Virus record (IMG/VR): IMGVR_UViG_3300033999_000356
Location: 1 to 37,552 of that record
Strand: one strand, 5' to 3'
Length of the DNA: 37,552 nucleotides
Origin: a virus
Shown: piece after piece, positions 20,801-29,275 of the stretch
Layout: every line of letters begins with the position of its first letter
How positions within the stretch are numbered: the first letter of the stretch is position 1
Translations under genes and position numbers: made by a program
The notes under the pieces: model-generated
What the model saw: the letters and a program-made list of their open reading frames with translations, nothing else
What the model was told of the DNA's origin: nothing
The model's database searches: none

Positions 20801-23054
20801 CCCTAGAAGGTTGCGTCCCAGCGAGCTGTGCCGGCTGGTCAATTCCACGCCGCTGGGCACGGTCTTGGACGAGCGCCAACTACACCGGCACCGCACCCGC
20901 GCCGGGTTTCGCATTGGCGACGGCCGGCATGTGGACCTGTTCCGCTACGCGGCGTGGCTGGTGGAACTGCGGCACACGCCGCGCCCGCAAGCCGAGGGCG
21001 ACCCCTACGAGAAGCTCAAGGCGCGTGCGGCGGCCCGGAACAAGGCCCTATCGCTTGCCGGCCGCGACATTGGCCAGTTGCCGGCGGTGGTCAACCCCGA
21101 GCGGAAGGAGCGGGCCGCCCAAGACTTCCGCTTCTTCTGCGAGCAGTACTTCCCGATGACGTTCCACTTGCCATGGTCGCCGGACCACTTGAAGGTCATG
21201 GCCAAGATCGAACAGGCCGTGCTTCGCGGTGGGCTCTTTGCGATGGCCATGCCGCGGGGGTCGGGTAAGACGGTCCTGTGCCAGACGGCCGTGGTCTGGT
21301 CGGCCCTGATCGGTGCGACACCGTTCGTAACGCTCATCGCTGCCAGTGCCGATCGGGCGAAGGACCTGCTGGAGAACATCAAGACCTGGCTGGAGACCAA
21401 CATGCTGTTGGCCGAGGACTTCCCCGAGGTCACCTACCCGATCAAATGCCTGGAGCGGATCACGAACCGGCAGAAGGGCCAGAAACACAATGGCCAGCCG
21501 ACGCGGATCGACTGGGCGGCCGATAAGATCGTGCTGCCGACGATCGAGGGCTCGAAGGCCTCCGGTGTGGTAATCTCCTGCAGCGGCATGAAGGGCTCCG
21601 ACATCCGCGGGCAGAATTACGCCCGGGCAGACGGTCAAGTCGTCCGTCCGCAGTTGGTGATGGTCGACGACCCGCAAACGACCGAGTCGGCCTGGTCGCC
21701 TTCGCAGAGTCAGCGGCGTGAGGCCATCCTTGCCGGCGACGTGCTGGGTATGGCGGGCCCTGGCAAGAAGATCGCCGGGCTGATGGCCTGCACGGTGATC
21801 CGGCCCGACGACATGGCCGATCGGCTGCTTGATCGCGAGAAGCACCCGGAGTGGCAGGGCGAACGGACGAAGCTCGTCTACTCATTTCCCATCAACGAGA
21901 AGCTTTGGGCCCGCTACGCCGAAATTCGCGGTGACTCGCTCCGCAACGACGGCGACGGGGCCGAGGCCACGGCGTTCTACCGCCAAAACCGCGAGGCGAT
22001 GGACGAGGGGGCAGTCGTTGCTTGGCCGGAGCGCTACAACCCCGACGAACTGTCGGCGATCCAGCATGCCATGAACCTCCGCCTCCGCGACGAGGCAGCC
22101 TTCTTCGCCGAATACCAGAACGAGCCGATCGTCGAGGCCGAAGGCGAGGAGATGCTTACGGCCGAGGAGATTGCGGCCAAGATCAACGGCTACGAGCGCG
22201 GCGTTGTTCCCCTCGGCGCATCGCACTTGACGATGTTCATCGATGTACAGCAGCGGGCCCTGTTCTGGCTGATCGCCGCGTGGGAGGAGGACTTCACCGG
22301 CTATGTGCTCGACTACGGCACGTGGCCCGACCAGCGCCGTGCGTACTTCACCTTGCGGGACGTTCAGCGGACGTTGGCCCGGGCCACGCCGGGCGCCGGC
22401 CTGGAGGGCTCGATCTACGCCGGTCTTGAGAAGCTTTGCGAGGAGCGCTTGCCGCGATCATTCCGGCGCGAAGACGGCGTCGGGATGAAGATCGACCGCA
22501 CACTGATCGATGCCAATTGGGGGCAGTCGACCGACGTGGTCTATCAGTTCTGCCGGCAGTCGACGCATGCGGGAACGATCCTGCCGAGCCACGGCCGGTA
22601 TGTGGGTGCCTCGTCGATTCCCTTCGCCGAATACCGCCGCAAGCGCGGCGACCGGATCGGCCACCACTGGCGCATCCCCTCGACGACCGGCAAGCGCCAG
22701 GTCCGGCACGTGTTGATCGACACGAACTACTGGAAGTCGTTCGTCCACGCCCGGTTGGCCGTGGCCATGGGCGATCCGGGTTGCCTGTCGCTGTTCGGGC
22801 GGGATGAGAAGGCCCATCGCCTGTTGGCCGAGCATCTCACCGCTGAGTTCCGCGTGAAGACCATGGCCCGCGATCGGACCGTCGACGAATGGAAGCTCCG
22901 CGCCACCCGACCGGATAACCACTGGTTCGACTGCCTGGTCGGCTCGGCCGTGGCGGCGAGCATCCAGGGGGCGACGCTCTCGGCACTGCCGGGGCAGACT
23001 GCGGCCCCTCGCCAGCGGATCATGCTTTCGAAGCTGCAGCGGGGGCAAGGATGA
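20790..23054 (+). CDS. terL: Phage terminase large subunit
   Basis: The 754-aa protein (GTG at 20790 preceded by AAAGGA; TTG 20784 is the alternative) has an N-terminal extension of about 110 residues with an HTH-like part (RLRPSELCRLVNSTPLGTVL), unusual for terminases and possibly a built-in DNA-recognition region. The packaging ATPase follows: FAMAMPRGSGKTVLCQTAVV holds Walker A (about 150-170) and RPQLVMVDDPQTTES Walker B (about 287-301). The C-terminal nuclease part begins near LTMFIDVQQRALFWLIAAWE, whose Asp would bind metal, and ends WFDCLVGSAVAASI. It cuts and pumps DNA into proheads. Portal and capsid genes follow, as usual. Confidence 0.93.
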   Translation: MAIDPRRLRPSELCRLVNSTPLGTVLDERQLHRHRTRAGFRIGDGRHVDLFRYAAWLVELRHTPRPQAEGDPYEKLKARAAARNKALSLAGRDIGQLPAVVNPERKERAAQDFRFFCEQYFPMTFHLPWSPDHLKVMAKIEQAVLRGGLFAMAMPRGSGKTVLCQTAVVWSALIGATPFVTLIAASADRAKDLLENIKTWLETNMLLAEDFPEVTYPIKCLERITNRQKGQKHNGQPTRIDWAADKIVLPTIEGSKASGVVISCSGMKGSDIRGQNYARADGQVVRPQLVMVDDPQTTESAWSPSQSQRREAILAGDVLGMAGPGKKIAGLMACTVIRPDDMADRLLDREKHPEWQGERTKLVYSFPINEKLWARYAEIRGDSLRNDGDGAEATAFYRQNREAMDEGAVVAWPERYNPDELSAIQHAMNLRLRDEAAFFAEYQNEPIVEAEGEEMLTAEEIAAKINGYERGVVPLGASHLTMFIDVQQRALFWLIAAWEEDFTGYVLDYGTWPDQRRAYFTLRDVQRTLARATPGAGLEGSIYAGLEKLCEERLPRSFRREDGVGMKIDRTLIDANWGQSTDVVYQFCRQSTHAGTILPSHGRYVGASSIPFAEYRRKRGDRIGHHWRIPSTTGKRQVRHVLIDTNYWKSFVHARLAVAMGDPGCLSLFGRDEKAHRLLAEHLTAEFRVKTMARDRTVDEWKLRATRPDNHWFDCLVGSAVAASIQGATLSALPGQTAAPRQRIMLSKLQRGQG

Positions 23055-23230
23055 TGAGCAAGCAGGTCGTCGATTCTCGGAGACCGGAACACGTTGGCTT
23101 GGTCTGCCGCCAATGTGGGGGCCGGCACTTCATGACGGTCTACACCCGGCCTCGCCATGACGGAATCGTTCGCCGTAAGCGGTGTCGCAACTGCGGCCAG
23201 ACGATCACCACACGCGAGAAAATCGTCTGA
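23051..23230 (+). CDS. Small zinc-ribbon protein, 59 aa
   Basis: The ORF is short. ATG 23051 overlaps the terminase stop (ATGA). Two Cys pairs, LVCRQCGGRHF and KRCRNCGQTITT, about 30 residues apart, form a zinc ribbon like those of NrdR or phage Ogr-type regulators. Positively charged residues lie between them. It may control late transcription or assist packaging. It is followed at once by a 7-bp hairpin (23231-23248). Confidence 0.75.
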   Translation: MMSKQVVDSRRPEHVGLVCRQCGGRHFMTVYTRPRHDGIVRRKRCRNCGQTITTREKIV

Positions 23231-23248
23231 CGTACCAGATATGGTACG
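23231..23248. promoter_or_regulatory. Perfect hairpin after the zinc-ribbon gene
   Basis: CGTACCA-GATA-TGGTACG is a 7-base-pair stem with a 4-base loop, starting on the base after the stop codon. No T-run follows, so it is either a weak terminator, an RNA stability element or a protein-binding palindrome. The 138 bases after it include an AT-rich TTACTTTATAGAGG (23300-23313), which could hold a promoter. Confidence 0.45.
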
Positions 23249-23386
23249 ACTTTCGGAAATCTCATCGGCGACCGGCGAAAACGTGCTCTCGGCGGCCCCT
23301 TACTTTATAGAGGGCCAACGGTCCTTTGCTTTCCATGTGAAGGCTGCTTCCTCCTAAAGCGACCAAAGCAGAAGACCGGGACGTTC

Positions 23387-23587
23387 GTGAGCGACAGTGA
23401 TCTGGAAAATGCGATCGAGGAGAACGCCGCCGGCCCGAAGAAGGTCAGCGGCGACGCGGGCAGCGTCGAGCAGCACTCGCTGAAGGACCAGATCGAAGCG
23501 GACAAGTACTTGGCGGCGAAGAAAGCCGCTCAAACGAAGGGATTGGGCATCAAACTGGCGAAGATCAGCCCGGGAGGGACCGTTTGA
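23387..23587 (+). CDS. Small conserved protein between terminase and portal
   Basis: The 66-aa protein starts with GTG. It is charged and helical: MSDSDLENAIEENAAGPKKV, GDAGSVEQHSLKDQIEADKY, then LAAKKAAQTKGLGIKLAKI. Its place directly before the portal and its size resemble gpW-like head-tail connectors, but the sequence pattern (EQH-L-DQIEAD-YLAAK) is one I recall as its own phage family of unknown role. The stop overlaps the portal ATG (TGATG at 23585-23589). Confidence 0.7.
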   Translation: MSDSDLENAIEENAAGPKKVSGDAGSVEQHSLKDQIEADKYLAAKKAAQTKGLGIKLAKISPGGTV

Positions 23588-25002
23588 TGTGGCCGTTTCG
23601 GAGCAGGAGAAAGACCCGCGCGCCCCTCCCGGGCCATCTTCGGGCGCGCTACGACGCGGCGCAAACGACCGCCGAGAACGCCCGCCACTGGGCGATGGCC
23701 GACAGCCTGAGCGCCGATGCGGCCATGACGCCCGACGTGCGGCGCACGTTGCGGAACCGTGCCCGGTACGAGGTGGCCAACAACTCCTACGCCAAGGGGA
23801 TGACACTGACCATCGCCGGGGACTGCGTGGGAACGGGACCACGGCTGCAATTGCTCACCGACGACACCGAGACGAACCGGATCGTCGAGCAGGCGTTCGC
23901 CGAGTGGGCCGCGGCCGTCGACCTGGCCGCCAAGCTCCGCACGATGCGGATGGCCAAGGTGACCGACGGCGAGGCGTTTGCCGTACTGGTCAGTAACCCT
24001 CGACTGGACCATCCGGTGAAGCTGGATGTGCGGCTGATCGAAGGCGATCAGGTCGCCACGCCCGTGACGGCGATCCATCGGCCCGATGTCGTCGACGGCG
24101 TCGAGCTGGACAGCCTCGGCAACCCGCAGGCCTACCACGTCCTGCAGGAGCATCCGGGCGCCTACGGAATCGGCGCGGGCTTCGTGACGAGTCTGCGAAT
24201 TCCCGCCCCGTCGATGATCCACTGGTTTCGGGCCGACCGACCGGGGCAGCACCGGGGCGTACCCGAGATCACACCCGCCTTGCCGCTGTTCGCCCAGCTC
24301 CGCCGCTACACGCTAGCCGTGCTGGGCGCGGCGGAGACGGCGGCCGACTTCGCGGCAGTGCTTTACACCGACGCCCCGGCCAACGGCGAAGCGACGCCGG
24401 TTGAACCGCTCGACGTGATCGAGCTCGAAAAGCGAATGGCCACCACGCTTCCCGACGGATGGAAGCTCGGCCAAATCAAGGCGGAACAACCGGGCACGGC
24501 CTATGCCGAGTTCAAACGCGAGATTCTCAGTGAGATCGGTCGCTGCCTGCAGGTGCCGGTGAACGTCATCACCGGCGATTCGAGTCAACACAACTACGCC
24601 AGCGGACGGCTCGACCACCAGACGTACTTCAAGAGCCTCCGCATTGAGCAATCCCATTTGGGCCGCGTCGTGATGGATCGCATCTTCTCGGCATGGATCG
24701 CCGAGGCGGCCCTCTTACAAACCTTCGCCGTGCTTCGCTCCATTGCAGCGCCCCCACGCCAGTTTTTCTGGGACGGTATGGAGCACGTCGACCCGGCCAA
24801 GGAAGCGACGGCCCAGGCGACGCGATTGGCCAGCCATACGACGACGTTGGCCTACGAGTACGCCCGGCAGGGCAAGGACTGGGAAGCCGAACTCCGCCAG
24901 CGGGCGAAGGAGCGGCAACTCATGAAGGAACTGGGCCTGGTCACGGATCAACCGACCACCAAGGAGGAAGATGAGGATGACCAAGAGCGTTGCGCCGCCT
25001 GA
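23587..25002 (+). CDS. Phage portal protein (lambda gpB-like family)
   Basis: The 471-aa protein shows RARYDAAQTTAENARHWAMA then RTLRNRARYEVANNSYAKGM, followed by TDGEAFAVLVSNP, IHWFRADRPGQHRGVPEITP (the conserved HxFxxxRPGQxRGVP of lambda-type portals) and SEIGRCLQVPVNVITGDSSQ-NYAS. It forms the ring at one prohead vertex through which DNA passes. Start ATG 23587 has GGGAGGG upstream. The C-terminus is acidic (KEEDEDDQER). Its last 26 bases overlap the protease gene. Confidence 0.92.
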   Translation: MWPFRSRRKTRAPLPGHLRARYDAAQTTAENARHWAMADSLSADAAMTPDVRRTLRNRARYEVANNSYAKGMTLTIAGDCVGTGPRLQLLTDDTETNRIVEQAFAEWAAAVDLAAKLRTMRMAKVTDGEAFAVLVSNPRLDHPVKLDVRLIEGDQVATPVTAIHRPDVVDGVELDSLGNPQAYHVLQEHPGAYGIGAGFVTSLRIPAPSMIHWFRADRPGQHRGVPEITPALPLFAQLRRYTLAVLGAAETAADFAAVLYTDAPANGEATPVEPLDVIELEKRMATTLPDGWKLGQIKAEQPGTAYAEFKREILSEIGRCLQVPVNVITGDSSQHNYASGRLDHQTYFKSLRIEQSHLGRVVMDRIFSAWIAEAALLQTFAVLRSIAAPPRQFFWDGMEHVDPAKEATAQATRLASHTTTLAYEYARQGKDWEAELRQRAKERQLMKELGLVTDQPTTKEEDEDDQERCAA

Positions 25003-25162
25003 GTTCGTTGCGTTCTCTGCCGTGCCGGTCATCGAAGCGGCGGCGAGTGAGAAGGAACTGCCCCGCTTCTCGATGGTCGCCTATTCCGGCGGCACGATGC
25101 GAATCGCCGGGTTCCCGCACGCCGTGGTCGTCGATCTGGCCGGCCTGACCGTGCCCAACTAG
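24977..25162 (+). pseudogene. N-terminal fragment of the prohead protease, cut off by TAG
   Basis: ATG 24977 lies nine bases after AAGGAGG (24961-24967). The 61 residues (MTKSVAPPEFVAFSAVPVIE to VVVDLAGLTVPN) form the first strands of a prohead protease and then meet TAG at 25160-25162. The downstream frame goes on with SVPIRLDHKPNQGVGHT, the normal continuation of such proteases, so the TAG interrupts one gene. A CAG-to-TAG change is the simplest explanation. See the findings for the readthrough alternative. Confidence 0.75.
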
Positions 25163-25165
25163 TCG

Positions 25166-26974
25166 GTGCCGATCCGCCTGGATCACAAGCCCAACCAGGG
25201 CGTCGGCCACACCACCCGGATCGAGGCGCACCAGGGGCAATTCATCGCCGAGGGGCTGATCAGTCGCGACACCGCGTGGGCGCGGGACGTGGCCCGATCG
25301 GGCTCCAACGGCTTTCCGTGGCAGGCGAGCATCGGCGGGCCGGTGCTCGAAGCCGAGTTCGTGCCGCCCGGCCAGACCGTCCAGGTCAACGGCCAGACCT
25401 TCGAAGGACCGCTGCACGTGGTTCGCCGGATGACGCTCAAGGAGATCAGTTTTGTCGACAGCGGGGCCGACGGTGGCGCGAAGGCCGTCGTGTCCGCCCA
25501 AGCCAAGGAGAACGATTCGATGCCGAAGACGACCGTTACGGATGACGCCACCACCACCGCCGTCGACACCGCGACCACGGACGATGGCCAGGCCAGGGAG
25601 GGCCAGGGGGCCGTTGAGACGCCCGAGCGGCTCGAAGCGGCCGATCGGGCCGATGCGCTGGCCGCACTGCGCAATGATCTGCGGAAGACGGCCGCCGAGG
25701 AAACCCGACGCATCGCCGAAGTCCGCAAGATTTGCGGCGGCGAGTACCCGGACATCGAGGCCCAGGCGATCGACGAGGGCTGGGACCTGACTCGCTGCGA
25801 GCTGGAAGTCCTGCGCGCCTCGCGTCCCGCCGCTCCGGCCGCGCACGTCCAGGCCAGCGCCCCCTCGCCTCAGGTCTTCGAGGCCGTCGCGCTGTCGGCC
25901 TCGGGTGTGGCGACCAGGGTGCTCGAAGCCGCCTACTCCGAGCAGACGCTCGAAGCGGCCGACAAGCTCCGCGGCGTCGGCATCCAGGAGTTCTGCGAAC
26001 TGGCCTGCGGTGTGCGGTTGCCGCGTTTCCGACGGGACGCGACCGGCTGGCTGCAGGCGGCCTTTAGCACGGCCAGCCTGCCGGGCATCCTCTCGAACAT
26101 CGCCAACAAGACGTTGCTCGAGGGCTACAACTACATCGAGGACGCCTGGCGGCGGATCTGCAAGATCGCCTCGGTCAACGATTTCAAGGAGCACAGCCGG
26201 TACCGCATGACCGGCAGCTTCAAGTTCGAGCAGGTCGGCCCCGACGGGGAACTGAAGCACGGAAAGGTGGACGAGCTGAAGTTCGGCCAGAAGGCGGACA
26301 CGCACGGGATCATGTTCGCCCTGACGCGGAAGATGATCATCGACGACGACCTCAGCGCATTGACCGACCTTCCGCGGCAGATCGGCATGGGCGCCGCCGA
26401 TGCGATCGCCGACGCGGTGTGGGGTCTGCTCTTGTCGAACCCGACGCAGGCGGACGGCAAGGCCTTCTTCCACGCCGACCACAAGAACTACCTGGCCGGC
26501 GCCGACACGACGCTCGACGTCGACGGGCTGACCAAGGCCGAGGTTGCCTTCGGCGAGCAGACCAAACCCAATGGCCGGCCGCTCGGGGTTCCCGCCCGTC
26601 TGTTGCTCGTACCCACTGCGCTGAAGGTGCCGGCCGAGCTGTTGATGACCTCGATCAACCTCAACGAGACGACCACGGCCGGCAAGGCGAAGCCGCAGTC
26701 GAATCCGCACGTCGGCAAGTTCGATGTCGTCTCGTCGGTCTACCTCAGCAATGCGGCCTTCCCGGGCTACAGCAGCAAGGCCTGGTACCTGCTCGCTGAT
26801 CCCAACCGGCTGCCGACGCTCGAAGTGGCGTTCCTCGGCGGCGTCGATCGTCCCACGGTCGAACGGGCAGACGCCGACTTCAACACGCTGGGCATCCAGT
26901 TCCGCGGCTACATCGACTTCGGTGTCCACGAACAGGACCACCGCGGCGCCCTGAAGATGAAGGGCGAGGCGTAA
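25166..26974 (+). CDS. Prohead protease C-terminal part fused to Mu gpT-like major capsid protein
   Basis: The frame downstream of the TAG (nominal GTG at 25166, without a ribosome binding site) has 602 codons. The first 110 complete a prohead protease: RLDHKPNQGVGHT with the catalytic His, then SRDTAWARDVARSGSNGFPW followed by QASIGG with the likely Ser, and LKEISFVDSGADGGA. A Thr/Ala/Glu-rich linker (about 119-225) may act as scaffold. From about 230 the sequence is a Mu gpT-like major head subunit: LPGILSNIANKTLLEGYNYI, DLPRQIGMGAADAIADAVWG, KAFFHADHKNYLAGAD, RLLLVPTALKVPAELLMTS, ending YIDFGVHEQDHRGALKMKGEA. Protease-capsid fusions release the capsid protein by self-cleavage. An internal start at 25520 could make the capsid part alone (484 aa). 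Confidence 0.88.
   Translation: MPIRLDHKPNQGVGHTTRIEAHQGQFIAEGLISRDTAWARDVARSGSNGFPWQASIGGPVLEAEFVPPGQTVQVNGQTFEGPLHVVRRMTLKEISFVDSGADGGAKAVVSAQAKENDSMPKTTVTDDATTTAVDTATTDDGQAREGQGAVETPERLEAADRADALAALRNDLRKTAAEETRRIAEVRKICGGEYPDIEAQAIDEGWDLTRCELEVLRASRPAAPAAHVQASAPSPQVFEAVALSASGVATRVLEAAYSEQTLEAADKLRGVGIQEFCELACGVRLPRFRRDATGWLQAAFSTASLPGILSNIANKTLLEGYNYIEDAWRRICKIASVNDFKEHSRYRMTGSFKFEQVGPDGELKHGKVDELKFGQKADTHGIMFALTRKMIIDDDLSALTDLPRQIGMGAADAIADAVWGLLLSNPTQADGKAFFHADHKNYLAGADTTLDVDGLTKAEVAFGEQTKPNGRPLGVPARLLLVPTALKVPAELLMTSINLNETTTAGKAKPQSNPHVGKFDVVSSVYLSNAAFPGYSSKAWYLLADPNRLPTLEVAFLGGVDRPTVERADADFNTLGIQFRGYIDFGVHEQDHRGALKMKGEA
25505..25522 (+). promoter_or_regulatory. Internal ribosome binding site and start codon in the protease-capsid gene
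   Basis: AAGGAG (25505-25510) is followed after nine bases by an in-frame ATG (25520-25522, MPKTTVTDDATTT). Initiation here would give linker plus capsid protein without the protease, comparable to nested scaffold starts in other phages. With TAG upstream this may be the main source of capsid protein. Confidence 0.6.
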
Positions 26975-27040
26975 GCCGCCGCCGGCCACTTTCGCACGTT
27001 ATCACTCAATCTGCCGCTAGCATACTACGGAAACACGTCC

Positions 27041-27249
27041 GTGAACGATCTGCTGCCCAACGTGTGGCTGGCCAAGCAACTCTCGAAGGTGCTCAAAAAC
27101 AACGGCTAGGTGATCGCCAGGAGCACCCGGCCATCGAGTCGGTCGCAAGAATCGCCTCAGACACGAAGTGGCTGATGCAGCGGTTGCGTGGCGAGTCACT
27201 CAAGCGGCCGTGCCTGTTGGACGGGTACAGCCATGACGACCGACGGTAA
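27041..27249 (+). other. Small overlapping ORFs in the 320-bp gap after the capsid gene
   Basis: Between 26975 and 27294 no strong gene is present. GTG 27041 encodes a 22-aa peptide (MNDLLPNVWLAKQLSKVLKN) ending in TAG. A second frame (27064-27249) continues with DRQEHPAIESVARIASDTKW and LMQRLRGESLKRPCLLDGY, which looks like protein sequence. The two frames would join by a one-base shift, so a decayed small gene is possible. A short hairpin ACGGA/TCCGT lies at about 27027-27042. Confidence 0.3.
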
Positions 27250-27294
27250 CCGAAGCGTGGGCGCAGCACCCACCGATTGCAGAAGGAGCTGAGA

Positions 27295-27633
27295 ATGACT
27301 GCGTTTTTCGTACAGGACGGGAACTCGATCGACCACACGCCGGGTGCCGATGTGGCTGCCGGTGAGGTGGTGGTCCAGGGCGAGTTGGTCGGCGTGGCCA
27401 AGTTGGACATCCCTGCCGGCAGGCTCGGTGCGCTGGCGGTCAGTGGCGTGTTCGACCTGGCCAAGGCCGCCGGCAGCGGCGTCACATTCTCCGCAGGCGA
27501 CAAGGTGTATTGGGACGCCAGCGGCAGCGTGGCCGTGGCCACCGACGGCAGCGGCGCAAACAAGCTCGTCGGCAAGGCGGTCGCTGACGCCGCGGATGGC
27601 GATTCCACTGTCCGTGTCCGCCTGAGCCAGTGA
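27295..27633 (+). CDS. DUF2190 capsid decoration-like protein
   Basis: The start is ATG 27295 with AAGGAG (27283-27288). The 112-aa protein reads FFVQDGNSIDHTPGADVAAG, then VVVQGELVGVAKLDIPAGRL, LAVSGVFDLAKAAGSGVTFS and GDKVYWDASGSVAV. This all-beta DUF2190 pattern (capsid cement/decoration proteins encoded after the major capsid gene) is very clear. It would bind the outer surface of the capsid and stabilise it. Confidence 0.88.
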   Translation: MTAFFVQDGNSIDHTPGADVAAGEVVVQGELVGVAKLDIPAGRLGALAVSGVFDLAKAAGSGVTFSAGDKVYWDASGSVAVATDGSGANKLVGKAVADAADGDSTVRVRLSQ

Positions 27634-28016
27634 TGGGCGATCTGCTCAACGACGCAAACGAATGGCTGGCCGGCCAGTTCCGCAAGCACCTCGCCCACAC
27701 GGTCATCTACTGCCGCGGCAACGAGGAGTTGCCGGTGCAGGCGACGGTTGGGCGGACCCGGCTTCAGATCAACGATGCCTACGGCGGTGTGCGGATGGAG
27801 TGGACTGACCGCGACTTCCTGATAGCTGCTGAGGACCTTGTGTTCGATGGGCAGGCGGTGTTGCCGCAGCGGGGGGATCGGATTCGCGAAACCCGTGACG
27901 CACGCGTGCTGGTCTACGAGGTGACCGCCCCGGCCGGCGAGCCGGAATGGCGCTGGAGCGACCCCTTCGGCAAGCTCCTGCGGATTCACACCAAACAAGT
28001 CGACGTCGAAGTTTGA
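27633..28016 (+). CDS. Head-tail joining protein-like, 127 aa
   Basis: This small mostly-beta protein (MGDLLNDANEWLAGQFRKHL, then VQATVGRTRLQINDAYGGVR, DFLIAAEDLVFDGQAVLPQR and GDRIRET, ending RWSDPFGKLLRIHTKQVDVE) has the position and size of a head completion or neck protein. It overlaps the DUF2190 stop (TGATG). The phrase PQRGDRI next to an R-L-Y/V-V-Y-E-V strand is common in such proteins. Exact family not determined. Confidence 0.7.
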   Translation: MGDLLNDANEWLAGQFRKHLAHTVIYCRGNEELPVQATVGRTRLQINDAYGGVRMEWTDRDFLIAAEDLVFDGQAVLPQRGDRIRETRDARVLVYEVTAPAGEPEWRWSDPFGKLLRIHTKQVDVEV

Positions 28017-28045
28017 GTCTCACACATACCACGGGGAGCGTTGTT

Positions 28046-28492
28046 ATGAGTACCGCGATGCGGTTGGTGGATTGGTTGTCGCTGGTGCGGCAGATCCGGA
28101 TCTGGCTGTTTCAGGCCGGGGAGATTCTGGATTTGCCCGAGGTGAACGATCCCAGCGCTGTCTACGGCTGGTGCCTCACGATCCTGGTATTGGCTCGGCA
28201 GTCGGCGGAACTGACGCCCACCGAGATCGACGATCGTGTGGTGACCTGGCTATTGGCTGGTCCGTTCGACTCGTTCGAGGCTTTCCAGCCCTATTACCAG
28301 GTGTTCCGCGCCGTATTGGAGTTGGTCGCCAGCGACGAATCGTCTGAGGCCATCGCCGCTCGGGCGGTGGAAATGGGGGGCGAGGACGTCGGCGACCTGC
28401 TGGCGGCCAACCCGATCGGCCTCGATCCGGTCACGGTGATCACGGTCATCGTGCAGGTCATCCGCCTGATCCTCGAATTTCGGGGGAAGTGA
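28046..28492 (+). CDS. Hypothetical 148-aa phage protein
   Basis: GGGGAG (28033-28038) precedes ATG 28046. The protein is helical with many hydrophobic residues: LVDWLSLVRQIRIWLFQAGE, VYGWCLTILVLARQSAEL, then FQPYYQVFRAVLELVA. The last 20 residues (PVTVITVIVQVIRLILEFRG) form a potential membrane helix or amphipathic helix. Such proteins appear beside secreted and lysis-like genes; a holin-like or assembly role is possible. I cannot place it in a family. Confidence 0.65.
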   Translation: MSTAMRLVDWLSLVRQIRIWLFQAGEILDLPEVNDPSAVYGWCLTILVLARQSAELTPTEIDDRVVTWLLAGPFDSFEAFQPYYQVFRAVLELVASDESSEAIAARAVEMGGEDVGDLLAANPIGLDPVTVITVIVQVIRLILEFRGK

Positions 28493-28496
28493 TCCA

Positions 28497-29261
28497 ATGC
28501 GCGACAGGTTCTCTCTACTGCTCTGTGTCGCGATTGTCGGCGGGCTGATCTGGCCTGCCTGGGGTAGCGCGGCCGAGCGGCTGCGACTGGCTGAAGAGGC
28601 CAGCTTTCAGGTACCCCTGGCGACCGGCCAGACTGGCACGGCGCTGCTGCTTCCCAGTGGGGACGACCAAACGATGGTCGTTGCAGCCGGTGGCTCGCCG
28701 CCTGTGTTGGCGATCTATCGCGTCAGTTCGGCTGATACACCTGGCCCGGGCCCGAGACCAGAGCCCGAACCAGGTCCCCGGCCCGATCCGCAACCGGAAC
28801 CGCTGGGACCGCTCAGTTTGATCTGGATCGAGGAAACAGCGGATCGCACGCCGGAACAGGCCCAGGCGATCGTGAATCCTGATATCCGCGAAGCGTTGCG
28901 GGATGCGGGCTGGTCGCTGCGTGTAGCAGACGTGGACGTGGTCGACGAGCTGGGCCGGGTACCGGTGGAACTGGAGCCCTACATCACCGCTGCCCGCCGG
29001 GATGGGCTGCCGCGGCTGTTTGCAGTCAACGCGCACGGCGCCGAGGTCTTCGCCGGCAAAGCTCCCGATGACATCGTCGCATTCCAGGCGATCCTGCGGC
29101 AACTTGGGCTGGGGGGACAACCGACGGTGCCGGACTCAGAACTTCCGCAAGACCCGGATGATGAGCCTGAGCCAGTAGGGGCTGCTGTGACCTGTCCCGA
29201 TGGCAATTGCCCTGTCCGCAGTCTTCCGCAACCGCGAGTGCGGTTTCGGCTGTTTCGATGA
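28497..29261 (+). CDS. Secreted protein with Pro-rich linker and thioredoxin-like C-terminal part
   Basis: The 254-aa protein has a signal peptide (SLLLCVAIVGGLIWPAWGSA, cleavage likely near residue 27). A short domain up to about 80 is followed by a Pro/Gly/Glu/Arg linker at about 82-102. The segment at about 103-205 (LSLIWIEETADRTPEQAQAI, WSLRVADVDVVDELGRVPVE, LEPYITAARRDGLPRLFAVN) resembles a thioredoxin-like alpha/beta fold but has no CxxC active site. The acidic tail contains CPDGNCPVR. The position before a papain-like protein and a small membrane protein suggests a role in the cell envelope, perhaps lysis. The gene ends overlapping the ATG at 29258. Confidence 0.7.
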   Translation: MRDRFSLLLCVAIVGGLIWPAWGSAAERLRLAEEASFQVPLATGQTGTALLLPSGDDQTMVVAAGGSPPVLAIYRVSSADTPGPGPRPEPEPGPRPDPQPEPLGPLSLIWIEETADRTPEQAQAIVNPDIREALRDAGWSLRVADVDVVDELGRVPVELEPYITAARRDGLPRLFAVNAHGAEVFAGKAPDDIVAFQAILRQLGLGGQPTVPDSELPQDPDDEPEPVGAAVTCPDGNCPVRSLPQPRVRFRLFR

Positions 29262-29275
29262 GCACGGAGTATCAC

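Noticed and set aside
24941-26989. A 682-codon minus-strand frame opposite the protease-capsid gene
   Set aside because: The plus strand encodes recognisable protease and gpT-like capsid; the minus frame is a GC-bias shadow.
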